Positions 45,428-54,601 of a stretch of DNA of 64,000 nucleotides are shown piece by piece. The stretch is from Mariniphaga sp. (lineage in GTDB: Bacteria; Bacteroidota; Bacteroidia; Bacteroidales; Prolixibacteraceae). A model generated the notes under the pieces. It saw only the letters and a list, made by a program, of their open reading frames with translations. It was not told where the DNA came from and did not search any database. The position numbers were made by a program, and so were the translations under genes. The stretch is taken from contig JAGXGA010000036.1 of the NCBI GenBank assembly GCA_024636975.1, positions 62,001-126,000 on the forward strand. The letters run 5' to 3'. How positions within the stretch are numbered: position 1 is the first letter of the stretch; the number at the start of each line of letters is the position of its first letter.

Positions 45428-45715
45428 CTAATACCCCGGATTCTGATCAAGATTTGGATTTTCTACTACTTCCTGTTCAGGCAACGGGAAATAAATATGT
45501 CGCTCTTCGAAGTTAAAATCAAGGTCCTGCGACTGGAAATCCCAGGTTGTAAGATCGATTTCGCCGGCAATATGTCGCCTTCGCAGGTCCCACCAACGGT
45601 GACCTTCCTCGAAAGCAAGATCCAGCCGGCGTTCCTCGAAAATCCAGTCGAGAACAGTAGCTGCTGGGTTGAAGGTATTTGAAGGCAAAGCATCTGAATG
45701 AGCGGTCGGAAACCG
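45428..45715 (-). pseudogene. C-terminal relic of a SusD-family gene
   Basis: The open frame gives VLDWIFEERRLDLAFEEGHR, then WWDLRRRHIAGEIDL and, at the end, YFPLPEQEVVENPNLDQNPG-Y-stop. That is the classic SusD C-terminus (ERR..LAFEGHRWWDL and FPIP..E...NP.L.QNPGY). Only about 85-95 residues of an expected 500 remain, and a stop codon at 45716-45718 closes the frame upstream. No susC remnant is seen beside it. It marks the former presence of a second susCD pair next to the present PUL. Confidence 0.88.
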
Positions 45716-45783
45716 CTACCCCCGAAATCCCACTGTGTTTCAAGGTCACGTCATCCAAAACCGGCAGTCCTACTTTAATCTTT

Positions 45784-45867
45784 AAACTCTGAACTTTAAA
45801 CCTTGAACTCCCTCTGCCCTGTGCTCTTCACCCTCTGCCCCATGCCCCATGCTCTCTGCTCTCCCTG
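45784..45867. repeat. 12-unit degenerate heptanucleotide array (two families in phase)
   Basis: Four 7-mers of the RAACYYY type (aaactct gaacttt aaacctt gaactcc, 45784-45811) run without a break in phase into eight of the CYNTGCY type (ctctgcc ctgtgct cttcacc ctctgcc ccatgcc ccatgct ctctgct ctccctg, 45812-45867). The array stops 1 nt before the metallophosphoesterase stop codon. Confidence 0.9.
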
Positions 45868-45868
45868 T

Positions 45869-46981
45869 TTATTCAAACTTAATATCCACCAGCATGATTT
45901 CCGATTTCCCGGCAGTTTTAACCGGAGGACCCCACAAACGCAAGCCACTGGTTACATAAAAATGGGTATTTCTTATTTTTTTATGTCCCCAACTCAATTC
46001 ATACAAAGTATGAATATAAAAATTGAGGGGAAAAAGCTGGCCGTTGTGCGTATGTCCCGAAAATTGCAGATTTACAGGTGACTGACTGGCTTCCTGCAAC
46101 CGTGTGGGTCGATGATCCAAAAGTATTATGGGCAAATCGGGTGAGATTTTCTGTAAAATATCATTTACCGATTTTCTTTGCCGGTCGCGTTCATCGTTCC
46201 TTCCAGCAAGATAAAACGACTTGTCAATATTCAGTATCGTATCACGCATTAAGGTAATATGTGCCTTTTCATAAAAGGTCCCGTTTCCGCGACTACCATA
46301 AGATTCATGATTTCCAGGCACGCCAAAAGTGCCATATTTTGCTTGTACTTTTCGTAATGTCGACAAAATAGCTTCTGAAACTTTGTTTTCATCGCGTCCT
46401 TCCACTATATCGCCGCCATACAGCATAATATCCGGCTTCAATGCATTTGCTTTTCGTACAAACTGCTTCACAAAATTCGGATTTGTATTTTGCTGTATAT
46501 GAAAATCGGCCACAAAAGCCACCCTCAAATCATTCAACTGCGAATTTCTTTTTGGAACAGTAATCTGGTAACGTGAAACACGAATCGTATTCAAATTGAT
46601 AACTCCGCCTACAACTACTGCCACTGATAATCCGATTATGGAAAGAAGTGCATAAAAACGAAATGAAAATCTTTTCCTCATTTCTTTGGAAACCCAACGG
46701 AACAGGATATTGAAAAGCAAAAACAAATCGAAAAGAAGTACCGATAGAAAAACATACAGGAAGAATGCCACCAGGTAGCCCGAAACCGTTAAAAGCAGTT
46801 GTGCAAAGAGATTCGAACCGTGACCTAAAAAATTTTCAGCAACCGGATAAACAGCAGCCAGCAGCAAATAGGTAATTGTGTACCAAAGTTTGTACCCTTT
46901 ACTTATAAAGAGGTGATTTATACGAAAAAAGACATAAATATTCGGAATTACATATGCCAGCGTAAGATAAAAATGAAACAT
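45869..46981 (-). CDS. membrane-anchored metallophosphoesterase (YkuE-like)
   Basis: The start is set at the ATG at 46981 (MFHFYLTLAYVIPNIYVFFR); a longer frame runs back into repeat sequence and gives an implausible Cys/Pro-rich leader. About four to five hydrophobic segments fill the first 150 residues. The calcineurin-like domain follows with VAFVADFHIQQ, MLYGGDIVEGRDEN, FGVPGNHESYG and LQFSGHTHNGQLFP, supplying the metal-binding Asp, His and Asn residues. Relatives act on lipid or cell-wall precursors at the membrane; the substrate here is unknown. It is a single-gene unit. Length is about 370 aa. Confidence 0.92.
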   Translation of the reverse strand: MFHFYLTLAYVIPNIYVFFRINHLFISKGYKLWYTITYLLLAAVYPVAENFLGHGSNLFAQLLLTVSGYLVAFFLYVFLSVLLFDLFLLFNILFRWVSKEMRKRFSFRFYALLSIIGLSVAVVVGGVINLNTIRVSRYQITVPKRNSQLNDLRVAFVADFHIQQNTNPNFVKQFVRKANALKPDIMLYGGDIVEGRDENKVSEAILSTLRKVQAKYGTFGVPGNHESYGSRGNGTFYEKAHITLMRDTILNIDKSFYLAGRNDERDRQRKSVNDILQKISPDLPIILLDHRPTRLQEASQSPVNLQFSGHTHNGQLFPLNFYIHTLYELSWGHKKIRNTHFYVTSGLRLWGPPVKTAGKSEIMLVDIKFE

Positions 46982-47117
46982 TCCTTTTGTATTTCTGTAA
47001 TAAAGCGGATGAATATAACAAATACCGGTCCTAATTAGTATAGTGCAATATAAAATCAACTTCTGCCCAATTAAATGTTTAACCCGTCGTTCTATGGCTT
47101 TATGCTCGTAAGGACTT

Positions 47118-47205
47118 TGAGGACAGTAAGGGCAGTAAGGACAGGCTGCCACTTTGACTCATCCTAAAAGCTTTGCCCTATGCCCTGTGCTCTCTGCTCC
47201 GTGCT
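47118..47205. repeat. degenerate 9-nt and 7-nt repeats upstream of the metal-efflux genes
   Basis: aggacagta agggcagta aggacaggc (about 47121-47147) is a 9-nt periodic run. Five heptamers, ctttgcc ctatgcc ctgtgct ctctgct ccgtgct, occupy 47171-47205 and end 17 nt before the TAACTTTG promoter-like box of the His-rich gene. Confidence 0.8.
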
Positions 47206-47221
47206 ATATTATTTTTTTGTG

Positions 47222-47229
47222 TAACTTTG
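47222..47229 (+). promoter_or_regulatory. candidate -7 box for the His-rich gene
   Basis: TAACTTTG fits TAnnTTTG and lies 19 nt before the GTG at 47249, a normal leader length. No convincing -33 TTTG is seen at 19-21 nt spacing because repeat sequence occupies that position. Confidence 0.4.
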
Positions 47230-47248
47230 TGCCAAATGTAAATGAATA

Positions 47249-47674
47249 GTGAAGGTAATTAGAAAGCATATTGGAATTTCATTCCTGTTTCTGGCAATGC
47301 TGGTGCTGTTTGTGCATGCCTTCATTCCTCATCACCACCACAATAAGCAGGTGTGCATCGAAAAAATTGCCTGTACGCTGCATGATACATGTTCAACCCA
47401 TCCGCATGAGAATGATCATCCGCATGATGATGCAAATCAAAGTTGCTGCGTATTAAATCAACTTGTAGTAATACCCAATAACCACTGGAAGCAGGAATGT
47501 TCCTGCACTGCCGCTTCCGATAAGCATTTACATGAATGGGTTAGTTTAATTTACGATAACTCCCCAACGGTAATCCATTCAACCGACAAACCCCGCGATC
47601 CTGTTCAGGAAACGGTTCGCTATTTTCTACTGGCACCTTCCTCATCACATCTTCGGGCTCCCCCGGTTGTTTAA
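47249..47674 (+). CDS. His/Cys-rich exported protein of a metal-efflux locus
   Basis: The start is GTG (MKVIRKHIGISFLFLAMLVL after initiation), with no in-frame ATG nearby. A signal or anchor helix is followed by AFIPHHHHNKQVC, then THPHENDHPHDDANQSCCVL and CSCTAASDKHLHEW. The clustered His and Cys residues suggest binding of Cu, Zn, Ni or Co in the periplasm. Similar small His-rich proteins often precede CusBA-type systems in Bacteroidota, as here. No enzyme motif is present. Length 141 aa. Confidence 0.75.
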   Translation: MKVIRKHIGISFLFLAMLVLFVHAFIPHHHHNKQVCIEKIACTLHDTCSTHPHENDHPHDDANQSCCVLNQLVVIPNNHWKQECSCTAASDKHLHEWVSLIYDNSPTVIHSTDKPRDPVQETVRYFLLAPSSSHLRAPPVV

Positions 47675-47930
47675 TCTCCGCTTTTAATCTGAATACATCA
47701 TACACATAACGTATGATTGAATTCCCTGTTTTACATTTAATTTAATAATGGTCATTCACAGGAAACAAGCATGATGCAAATTTCCTGACTGCCAGTCCGG
47801 CAGAATTTGGATACCTAAAACAATTTTAATCATGAAATGAGCATGAGTAGCAGAACAAATCAACCGGGAATAATTAAAACCCTCATGCGAATTCCATATG
47901 ATACCATTGAAAACTTATAATTTTAATCAT

Positions 47931-49475
47931 ATGAAAGCGAATGCTTTAATATTAATAATCCTGCTGTTAAGTGTGGTGTCGTGTAACACTAATCACAGTC
48001 ATGATGCAAATGATGCGGACAGTCATACACACGATGTGAGTATTGAACAGCAGGAGGAACAAGAAGATCCAAAATTTCAATACACCGCCTACAGCAATGC
48101 ATTTGAGGTGTTTGCAGAAGCCGATCCGTTTATGGTTGGAGAAACTGCAAACATCCTGGCACACTTTACACACTTACCCGGCTTTGAACCACTTAAACAG
48201 GGGAAGGTTACTGCAGTAATTCAGGTTAACGGAAGCGAAACCCTGCAGTCCCTTGAATCACCAACACGAACAGGCATCTACAGTTTCGATATCCAACCAG
48301 AGACGGCAGGACAAGGTTCTCTGACCTTTATAATAGAAAATGCAGACGGAACATTTGAAGTACATGTACCGGGAATTGCCGTTTTCACCAACCAACAGAC
48401 AGCTCATGAGGAAGCCGGGAAAATTACATTACCCCTCACCAACACTGCTGTTTTCACCAAAGAGCAATCGTGGAAGGTTGACTTTGCCACCCAATTGCCC
48501 ATGGTAAAACCCTTTGGGCAGGTGATAAAGACTACAGCCCTGGTAAAGGCAGCTGCTGGCAGCGAATCGGTGGTGGTTGCCAAAACCGGTGGCATAGTAA
48601 ACATATCCTCCGGCAATATACTTGAAGGGGAAGAAGTAGCAGCCGGGAAAAAGCTTTTTACCATCTCGGGAAGCAGTCTTTCGGAAAACAATTTATCGGT
48701 AAGGTATGCCGGGGCAAAGAACAACTATGAAAGGGCACAGGCAAATTACGAACGGATGAAAACCCTGGCAGAAGATCAGATTGTCTCCCAAAGGGAGTTG
48801 CTCGAAGCCGCCAATGAGTTCGAAAATGCCAAAGCAGTTTACGACAACCTGCGAAGCAATTTCACATCCGAAGGGCAGTCGGTTTCAAGTCCGATGAACG
48901 GATACATCAGACAGGTATTTGTTGAAAACGGTGCGTATGTGGAGGCCGGGCAGCCGGTATTAACCGTTTCGCAGAATAAAAGCCTCACGCTGACTGCGGA
49001 TGTGGCCCCGCGATATACCCCGGCTCTGGGTGGAATCGTTTCAGCAAACATCCGCAATAGCATAACGGGCGACACCTATACACTGGAGGAACTGAACGGT
49101 AAAATTCAGTCGTACGGGAAGGCGGCAAACACAAACAATTTCCTGATCCCGGTCAACATCGAAATCGACAACAAAGGGTGGTTCATACCGGGCAGCTTCG
49201 TAGAAATTTATCTAAAAACAATATCCGGTACCAATGAAATTGTTGTCCCCAATACTTCCCTCCTTGAGGAACAGGAAAACTATTTCGTGTGGGTTCAGAT
49301 CACCCCGGAGTTATTTGAAAAGCGGCTGGTTCTAACCGGACACACCGATGGAATGAGTACCCAAATAGAAAAGGGGCTATCACCCGGTGAACGGATTGTA
49401 AGCCAGGGAGCAATGCTGATTAAACTGGCACAGGCAACCGGCACGCTGGATGCCCATTCCGGCCATGTTCATTAA
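47931..49475 (+). CDS. periplasmic adaptor (membrane fusion) subunit of heavy-metal RND efflux, CusB/CzcB-like
   Basis: The start is the ATG at 47931 (MKANALILIILLLSVVSC), which directly gives a lipobox signal. The mature N-terminus is His/Asp-rich (NHSHDANDADSHTHD) and the C-terminus ends DAHSGHVH, both possible metal ligands. A beta-sandwich precedes the HlyD-type core: lipoyl-like SVVVAKTGGIVNISSGNILE, a coiled-coil hairpin (YERAQANYERMKTLAEDQIV SQ), and VSSPMNGYIRQVFVENGAYV. It bridges the pump and outer-membrane factor. The pump gene follows after 12 nt. Confidence 0.93.
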   Translation: MKANALILIILLLSVVSCNTNHSHDANDADSHTHDVSIEQQEEQEDPKFQYTAYSNAFEVFAEADPFMVGETANILAHFTHLPGFEPLKQGKVTAVIQVNGSETLQSLESPTRTGIYSFDIQPETAGQGSLTFIIENADGTFEVHVPGIAVFTNQQTAHEEAGKITLPLTNTAVFTKEQSWKVDFATQLPMVKPFGQVIKTTALVKAAAGSESVVVAKTGGIVNISSGNILEGEEVAAGKKLFTISGSSLSENNLSVRYAGAKNNYERAQANYERMKTLAEDQIVSQRELLEAANEFENAKAVYDNLRSNFTSEGQSVSSPMNGYIRQVFVENGAYVEAGQPVLTVSQNKSLTLTADVAPRYTPALGGIVSANIRNSITGDTYTLEELNGKIQSYGKAANTNNFLIPVNIEIDNKGWFIPGSFVEIYLKTISGTNEIVVPNTSLLEEQENYFVWVQITPELFEKRLVLTGHTDGMSTQIEKGLSPGERIVSQGAMLIKLAQATGTLDAHSGHVH

Positions 49476-49487
49476 AAATAAAAGATC

Positions 49488-52400
49488 ATGTTAGACCGTA
49501 TCATAAAATTTTCGCTTACAAATAAATACCTCATATTGCTTGCTTCGGTGGTACTGCTGGTATTTGGTTTACGAACTGCCACCAACATGGATGTGGACGT
49601 GTTCCCCGATCTTACTGCCCCAACCGTTGTGGTCATGACTGATGCCCACGGTATGGCTTCCGAAGAAGTGGAGCGCCTGGTTACCTTCCCTATTGAATCG
49701 GCAGTGAACGGAGCCACCGATGTACGACGTGTACGCTCAGCTTCCTCCCAGGGCTTTTCATTTGTATGGGTGGAGTTCGACTGGGGAACCGATATCTTCA
49801 AAGCCCGTCAGATTGTTTCCGAAAAGCTCATTACAGTAGCCACCCAAATGCCCCTGAACGTGGGACAACCTGTGCTGGCGCCCCAGTCGAGTGTTATGGG
49901 AGAAATCTTTTTTATAGGAATGCAGGCCGACAGCACCAGTATGATGGAGCTGCGCACCCTTGCCGAATGGAGCGTGAAGCCCCTCATCCTGGCCACAGGT
50001 GGGGTATCGCAGGTAACAATTATCGGGGGCGACTACAAACAGTACCAGGTACTGGCAAATCCTCAGAAGATGCACTTCTACAAGGTCACCATGGATGAAC
50101 TTGCAAATGCCAGCCGGACAGGCAGCCAAAACTCCTCCGGTGGTGTATTGCGTCAGTATGGCAATGAGTACGTCGTACGCGGTATGGCACGTACTTCCGA
50201 TGTAGAGGTGCTTGCCAACACGTTTATTAAGTCGGTGAACGGAAAACCGGTGCGGATTGGCGATGTTGCCGAAGTAAAAACAGGCAGCGCACCAAAAATG
50301 GGATATGCCTCAGAGAATGCCCAGCCGGCCATTATTGTTTCCGTTTCGAAGCAACCCAATGCCAATACCCTCGAAGTAACCGAACGCATCGAAAATAATC
50401 TTACTGAACTGCAAAAAAGCCTGCCCCCCGATGTAAAGCTGGATACACACATTTTTCGACAGGCCGACTTCATTCAACGATCGGTAAAGAATGTACAATA
50501 TGCACTCATCGAAGGGGGCATCTTTGTTGTAATCATTCTGTTCTTCTTCCTGGGAAGCTTTCGCACCACGCTTATTTCACTGCTTGCCATACCCCTCTCA
50601 CTGATTGGTGCCATTCTGGTGCTGAAAGCGCTGGGCATGACAATCAACACCATGAGTCTGGGCGGCATGGCCATAGCCATCGGCTCTCTTGTCGACGATG
50701 CCATCATCGATGTGGAGAATGTATATAAGCGGCTGCGGCAAAACAGGAAACTGCCCATACACGAACGCCAACCGGCATTCGATGTTGTGTTTGAAGCATC
50801 CAAAGAGATCAGGGCTTCCATTTTAAATGCCACCCTAATCATCATGGTTGCCTTCCTGCCGCTGTTCTTCCTTTCAGGCATGGAGGGTCGTATGCTGCAA
50901 CCACTGGGAATTGCTTTTATCGTTTCACTGTTTGTATCGCTGATTGTGGCAATGACCCTCACTCCACTGCTGGCGAAAATGCTGCTTTCCGATGAGAAAT
51001 TTCTTGCCCGCAATGAAAAGGACAAGTGGCTGGCCCGTAATCTTTCAGTCAGTTACGAAAAGTCGCTCGTATGGGCACTGCGCCACCGAAGGCCGGTATT
51101 GGCTGTCATTACAGTACTGTTCATCGTTTCCCTGTATGTTTTTTCAACACTAGGCCGCAGCTTCTTACCCGAATTCAACGAAGGCGCCCTTACCCTTTCG
51201 GTTGTTACCCAGCCCGGAACATCATTGGAAGAGTCCAACAAGATCGGGAACCTGGTGGAAGAAGAAATGCTTGCTATACCTGAAATATGGAGCACTGCCC
51301 GGAGAACAGGAAGAGGCGAGCTCGATGAACATTCGCAAACCACCAACAGCGCGGAAATTGATGTCAACTTCGAATTAAACGGCCGCAGCCAGGAGGAATT
51401 CATGGCTGAAGTGCGGGAAACACTCTCAGGCATCCCCGGCATCGCCTTCACAGTGGGGCAGCCTTTAGGGCATCGCATCGACCACATGCTTTCCGGCACC
51501 AGGGCAAATATTGCCATTAAATTGTTTGGGAACGACCTGAACTTGCTTTTTGTTACCGGCAACGAAATTAAAAGCGCCATAACGGATATCGAAGGGCTGG
51601 TTGATGTAAATGTTGACCAGCAGATTGAAATACCTCAGATCCAGATACGTGCCAAACGCAATATGCTGGCACAATACGGCATCCCTGCTGGTCAATTCAC
51701 CGAATTTGTTGAAATTGCCTTCGGCGGTGAAAAAATGGCCGATATTTATGAGGGACAAAAAAGCTTCGACTTAGTACTGAGGCTGAATGAGGATTATACC
51801 CGGTCGATGGAAGGGATCAGCACCGCGCTCATCGATACGGAAAACGGACAAAAAGTGTCACTGGAGCAGGTGGCCGATATTGTTTCTGCAACAGGTCCCG
51901 GCTCCATCAGCCGTGAAAACGTACAGCGGAAGATAGTGGTTTCGGCCAATGTTGCAGGTCGCGACCTGCGCAGCGTGGTGGAAGACATCCGTACGCAGAT
52001 TTCCCAACAGGTTGAGCTTCCTGAAGGGTACCGCATTGAATACGGCGGCCAGTTCGAAAGTGAGGCAAGAGCTTCCCGTACACTTTTGTTTACGTCAATA
52101 GTCGCCATCATCATCATATTCTTCCTGCTGTTCCAGGAGTTCAGGAATTTCACCCTTGCAGGGATTATCCTCCTCAACCTGCCGCTGGCGCTCATAGGAG
52201 GGGTGTTCTCTGTATGGATTACCTCGGGCATCCTCAGCATACCGGCAATCATCGGGTTCATAACCCTGTTTGGCATTGCCACCCGGAACGGCATCCTGCT
52301 GGTATCGAACTACCAGCGGCTGCAGCAACAGAACTATACAGCGCACGACACTGTGATCATTGGTTCCACCGACAGGCTGAATGCCATCCTCATGACCGCC

Positions 52401-52589
52401 CTTACCGCAGCGCTGGCACTGATACCACTGGCCGTGCAGGGCGACCTGCCGGGAAATGAAATCCAAAGTCCAATGGCGCAGGTGATTTTAGGCGGACTGC
52501 TCACATCCACCGTCCTCAACATCTACATCGTACCCATTGTGTACAGCATCTTAACAAATCGTGGAATTCTAAAAAACGGTAACTCATGA
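49488..52589 (+). CDS. heavy-metal RND efflux pump, CusA/CzcA-like
   Basis: The 1033-aa protein has the RND layout of 12 helices and two periplasmic loops. Features include SLTNKYLILLASVVLLVFGL, MDVDVFPDLTAPTVVVMTDA, RLVTFPIESAVNG, the helix-4 charged motif AIGSLVDDAIIDVENVYKRL and a C-terminal ATRNGILLVSNYQRLQ. PDLTAPTV and the VDDAIIDVEN motif place it in the heavy-metal (HME) branch rather than drug efflux. It exports metal cations with proton influx. Its stop overlaps the start of the outer-membrane gene by 4 nt. Metal identity (Cu/Ag or Co/Zn/Cd/Ni) is not resolved. Confidence 0.95.
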   Translation: MLDRIIKFSLTNKYLILLASVVLLVFGLRTATNMDVDVFPDLTAPTVVVMTDAHGMASEEVERLVTFPIESAVNGATDVRRVRSASSQGFSFVWVEFDWGTDIFKARQIVSEKLITVATQMPLNVGQPVLAPQSSVMGEIFFIGMQADSTSMMELRTLAEWSVKPLILATGGVSQVTIIGGDYKQYQVLANPQKMHFYKVTMDELANASRTGSQNSSGGVLRQYGNEYVVRGMARTSDVEVLANTFIKSVNGKPVRIGDVAEVKTGSAPKMGYASENAQPAIIVSVSKQPNANTLEVTERIENNLTELQKSLPPDVKLDTHIFRQADFIQRSVKNVQYALIEGGIFVVIILFFFLGSFRTTLISLLAIPLSLIGAILVLKALGMTINTMSLGGMAIAIGSLVDDAIIDVENVYKRLRQNRKLPIHERQPAFDVVFEASKEIRASILNATLIIMVAFLPLFFLSGMEGRMLQPLGIAFIVSLFVSLIVAMTLTPLLAKMLLSDEKFLARNEKDKWLARNLSVSYEKSLVWALRHRRPVLAVITVLFIVSLYVFSTLGRSFLPEFNEGALTLSVVTQPGTSLEESNKIGNLVEEEMLAIPEIWSTARRTGRGELDEHSQTTNSAEIDVNFELNGRSQEEFMAEVRETLSGIPGIAFTVGQPLGHRIDHMLSGTRANIAIKLFGNDLNLLFVTGNEIKSAITDIEGLVDVNVDQQIEIPQIQIRAKRNMLAQYGIPAGQFTEFVEIAFGGEKMADIYEGQKSFDLVLRLNEDYTRSMEGISTALIDTENGQKVSLEQVADIVSATGPGSISRENVQRKIVVSANVAGRDLRSVVEDIRTQISQQVELPEGYRIEYGGQFESEARASRTLLFTSIVAIIIIFFLLFQEFRNFTLAGIILLNLPLALIGGVFSVWITSGILSIPAIIGFITLFGIATRNGILLVSNYQRLQQQNYTAHDTVIIGSTDRLNAILMTALTAALALIPLAVQGDLPGNEIQSPMAQVILGGLLTSTVLNIYIVPIVYSILTNRGILKNGNS

Positions 52590-53767
52590 AGACACTTTTT
52601 CTTTTAACACTTATAGCAACAGGTATCTGCACCGCTTTTGCCCAGGAAGGGATCGACGATATCCTTGGACGGATTGAACAAAGCAATACCACACTTGCAG
52701 CCATAAGGGCGGTAGCGGATGCCGAAAAAACAGGCAATAAAACCGGATTGCTGCCACCTGACCCTGAGGTGGAGTTCAATTACCTGTGGGGTAATCCTTC
52801 GGCTATTGGTAACCGTACCGATTTTGCAATTCTGCAATCGTTCGATTTCCCTACAGCTTACACCTACCGGTCGCAGATTGCTACCCTTAAGGATGAACAG
52901 GCTGAACTGGAATACCTGAGACAGCGCAATGAACTGTTTCATGAAGCCCGTATGCTGCTGGCAGGCCTCACTTACCACAATGCCCTGATGGCTGAATATA
53001 CAATACGGCTTCAGCATGCCGTGCGGATGGCCGGCAATTACAAAAAGATGCTTGATGCCGGTGAAGGCAATATCCTCGATTTCAATAAAGCCATGGTAAA
53101 TCGACTGTCGCTGGCAAGTGAGCTGGAAAACCTGGAGATTGAAAGAAACATGCTGCTGGCCGGACTGGAACGCTTGAACGGAGGCAATGCAGTAGAATTT
53201 TCCGACAGCACTTTTGCTGAACTGCCGCTGACAGCCGGTTTTGAACAGTGGGTGGAACAGGCCGGCATGAAGAACCCGGCACTGCTGCTACTAAAACAGG
53301 AAGTTGCCGTTTCCAAAAAGCAGGCTCAGCTTAACAAAGCGCTCAGTCTGCCAAAGTTCCATGCCGGTTACATGAGTGAGAAGATTGTGGGGGAACAATT
53401 TCAGGGAATAACCGCTGGCGTTTCCATTCCGCTGTGGGAAAGCAAAAACACGGTGAAGTATGCCCGTGCAAGTGCTCAGGCTTCCGCAAGCAGGTATGCC
53501 GACCTATACTTTCAGTATTACAATGAAATTAAAAACCTGTACCAAAAAGCCGTGGCTCTGCAGAGCAGCACAACGGAATACCAGGCCCGTCTGCAGGAGT
53601 ATAGTAACAGGGCGCTACTCGACAAAGCCCTCGCTGCCGGTCAAATATCCCTTTCAGAGTACCTTCTCGAACTGGCGGTTTACTACCAAAGCGCCAATAA
53701 CCTTCTTGAAATGAAGTACAATGCCCTTGTTGCATGGTATACGCTTCAGAGGTATTCACAGGACTAA
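52586..53767 (+). CDS. outer-membrane efflux factor, CusC/TolC-like
   Basis: The signal peptide (FLLTLIATGICTAFAQ) precedes two long helical repeats typical of outer-membrane efflux proteins: LGRIEQSNTTLAAIRAVADA, ARMLLAGLTYHNALMAEYTI, then the second repeat KNPALLLLKQEVAVSKKQAQ and SIPLWESKNTVKYARASAQA. At 393 aa it is shorter than most TolC homologues (about 420-470). Translation is coupled to the pump through ATGA overlap. It completes the tripartite efflux complex spanning both membranes. Confidence 0.92.
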   Translation: MKTLFLLTLIATGICTAFAQEGIDDILGRIEQSNTTLAAIRAVADAEKTGNKTGLLPPDPEVEFNYLWGNPSAIGNRTDFAILQSFDFPTAYTYRSQIATLKDEQAELEYLRQRNELFHEARMLLAGLTYHNALMAEYTIRLQHAVRMAGNYKKMLDAGEGNILDFNKAMVNRLSLASELENLEIERNMLLAGLERLNGGNAVEFSDSTFAELPLTAGFEQWVEQAGMKNPALLLLKQEVAVSKKQAQLNKALSLPKFHAGYMSEKIVGEQFQGITAGVSIPLWESKNTVKYARASAQASASRYADLYFQYYNEIKNLYQKAVALQSSTTEYQARLQEYSNRALLDKALAAGQISLSEYLLELAVYYQSANNLLEMKYNALVAWYTLQRYSQD

Positions 53768-53770
53768 CAA

Positions 53771-53916
53771 CATAGGGCCGGCACCCTGAGTTAGTTATAT
53801 TACGCTCCATTTGGAACTACATGGAGCCCCAAAGGGGTGTAATCATCAACCCGGGGTGATAGCCCCGAGGAATAAGGGGTAACGAGCACGTACCCAAAAG
53901 CCCCAACGGGGTGTGA
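53771..53916. repeat. REP-like palindromes on the left of the transposase gene
   Basis: The run holds catagggccggcaccctgag, attacgctccatttggaacta, and repeated agccccaa(a/c)ggggtg units at 53826 and 53899, separated by cccggggtgatagccccgag. The order (tagggc..ccct, then attacgctcc..gga) matches the elements at 54469-54535 and 62261-62306. Confidence 0.8.
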
Positions 53917-53919
53917 TCA

Positions 53920-54372
53920 CTAATCCCAAACATACCTTTCATCGTATTCTACCTGGTATTTCTTCAGGAACGCCAAGTACTCTTCCTGAAATGTTTTTTT
54001 TCTGTGATGTTCTTTTTGGTTCATGATATATGATTTTACCACCTCAATTTCTGAGGGATTCACAGAAAAAGCACCATAACCATTTTGCCAGTAAAATTTC
54101 TTGCATTTATCATCTTTTGTCTTAATCCAACCTGATGAATGCGATTTCACCTCTTCCAGCAGTTTCATCAATGGTATTTTCTGAGATAAAAGACAGAGAA
54201 TATGTACATGATCCTGATAACCACCAACCAAAACAGGATAACATTCCAAATCTCTGCAGATTCCTCCAAGGTATCGGAACAATTCATCCTCAATTCCGGA
54301 ATGCATCAATTTTTCCCTGTTTTTTGTACTAAATGTAATGTGCAGGTAGTTTCTGACGAGTGATTGCGGCAT
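53920..54372 (-). CDS. IS200-like Y1 (HUH) transposase, RAYT-like
   Basis: The 150-aa protein starts NYLHITFSTKNREKLM and contains the HUH motif in GGYQDHVHILCLLS, then a helix EVVKSYIMNQKEHHRKKTF with the probable catalytic Tyr, preceded by FYWQNGYGAFSV. This is the TnpA_REP/IS200 single-strand transposase family. No partner tnpB is present. REP-like palindromes lie on both sides, and a stand-alone copy occurs 8 kb away, which is the pattern of domesticated REP-associated transposases. All motifs look intact. Confidence 0.9.
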   Translation of the reverse strand: MPQSLVRNYLHITFSTKNREKLMHSGIEDELFRYLGGICRDLECYPVLVGGYQDHVHILCLLSQKIPLMKLLEEVKSHSSGWIKTKDDKCKKFYWQNGYGAFSVNPSEIEVVKSYIMNQKEHHRKKTFQEEYLAFLKKYQVEYDERYVWD

Positions 54373-54468
54373 AGTAAAAAAAATTAAAGGTTAAACAACT
54401 GATGATAAGAAAACAATATATCAAAAATAAAAACAAATGTTCTTTAAACCAAATAATATTATTCTAAT

Positions 54469-54535
54469 TATAGGGCAACGCCCTATAACATAGGGCTAGC
54501 GCCCCATGCTAGTGATTACGCTCCGTTGGAGCTCC
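54469..54535. repeat. REP-like palindromes on the right of the transposase gene
   Basis: Three consecutive small hairpins: tatagggc/gccctata (54469-54487), agggct..gcccc (54492-54505), and gctcc-gtt-ggagc (54520-54532). The last part, gattacgctccgttggagctcc, recurs with one change at 62285-62306. Confidence 0.85.
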
Positions 54536-54601
54536 AAGAATCCAACTATTTAATTGGAAGAAAAAAAATTTATGTAAGTTTATAAAACAAAATAGTTTAC
54601 A

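Noticed and set aside
46982-47152. 57-residue N-terminal extension of the metallophosphoesterase
   Set aside because: It begins in a 9-nt repeat run and gives a Cys/Pro-rich leader; the ATG at 46981 opens directly into the membrane segments.
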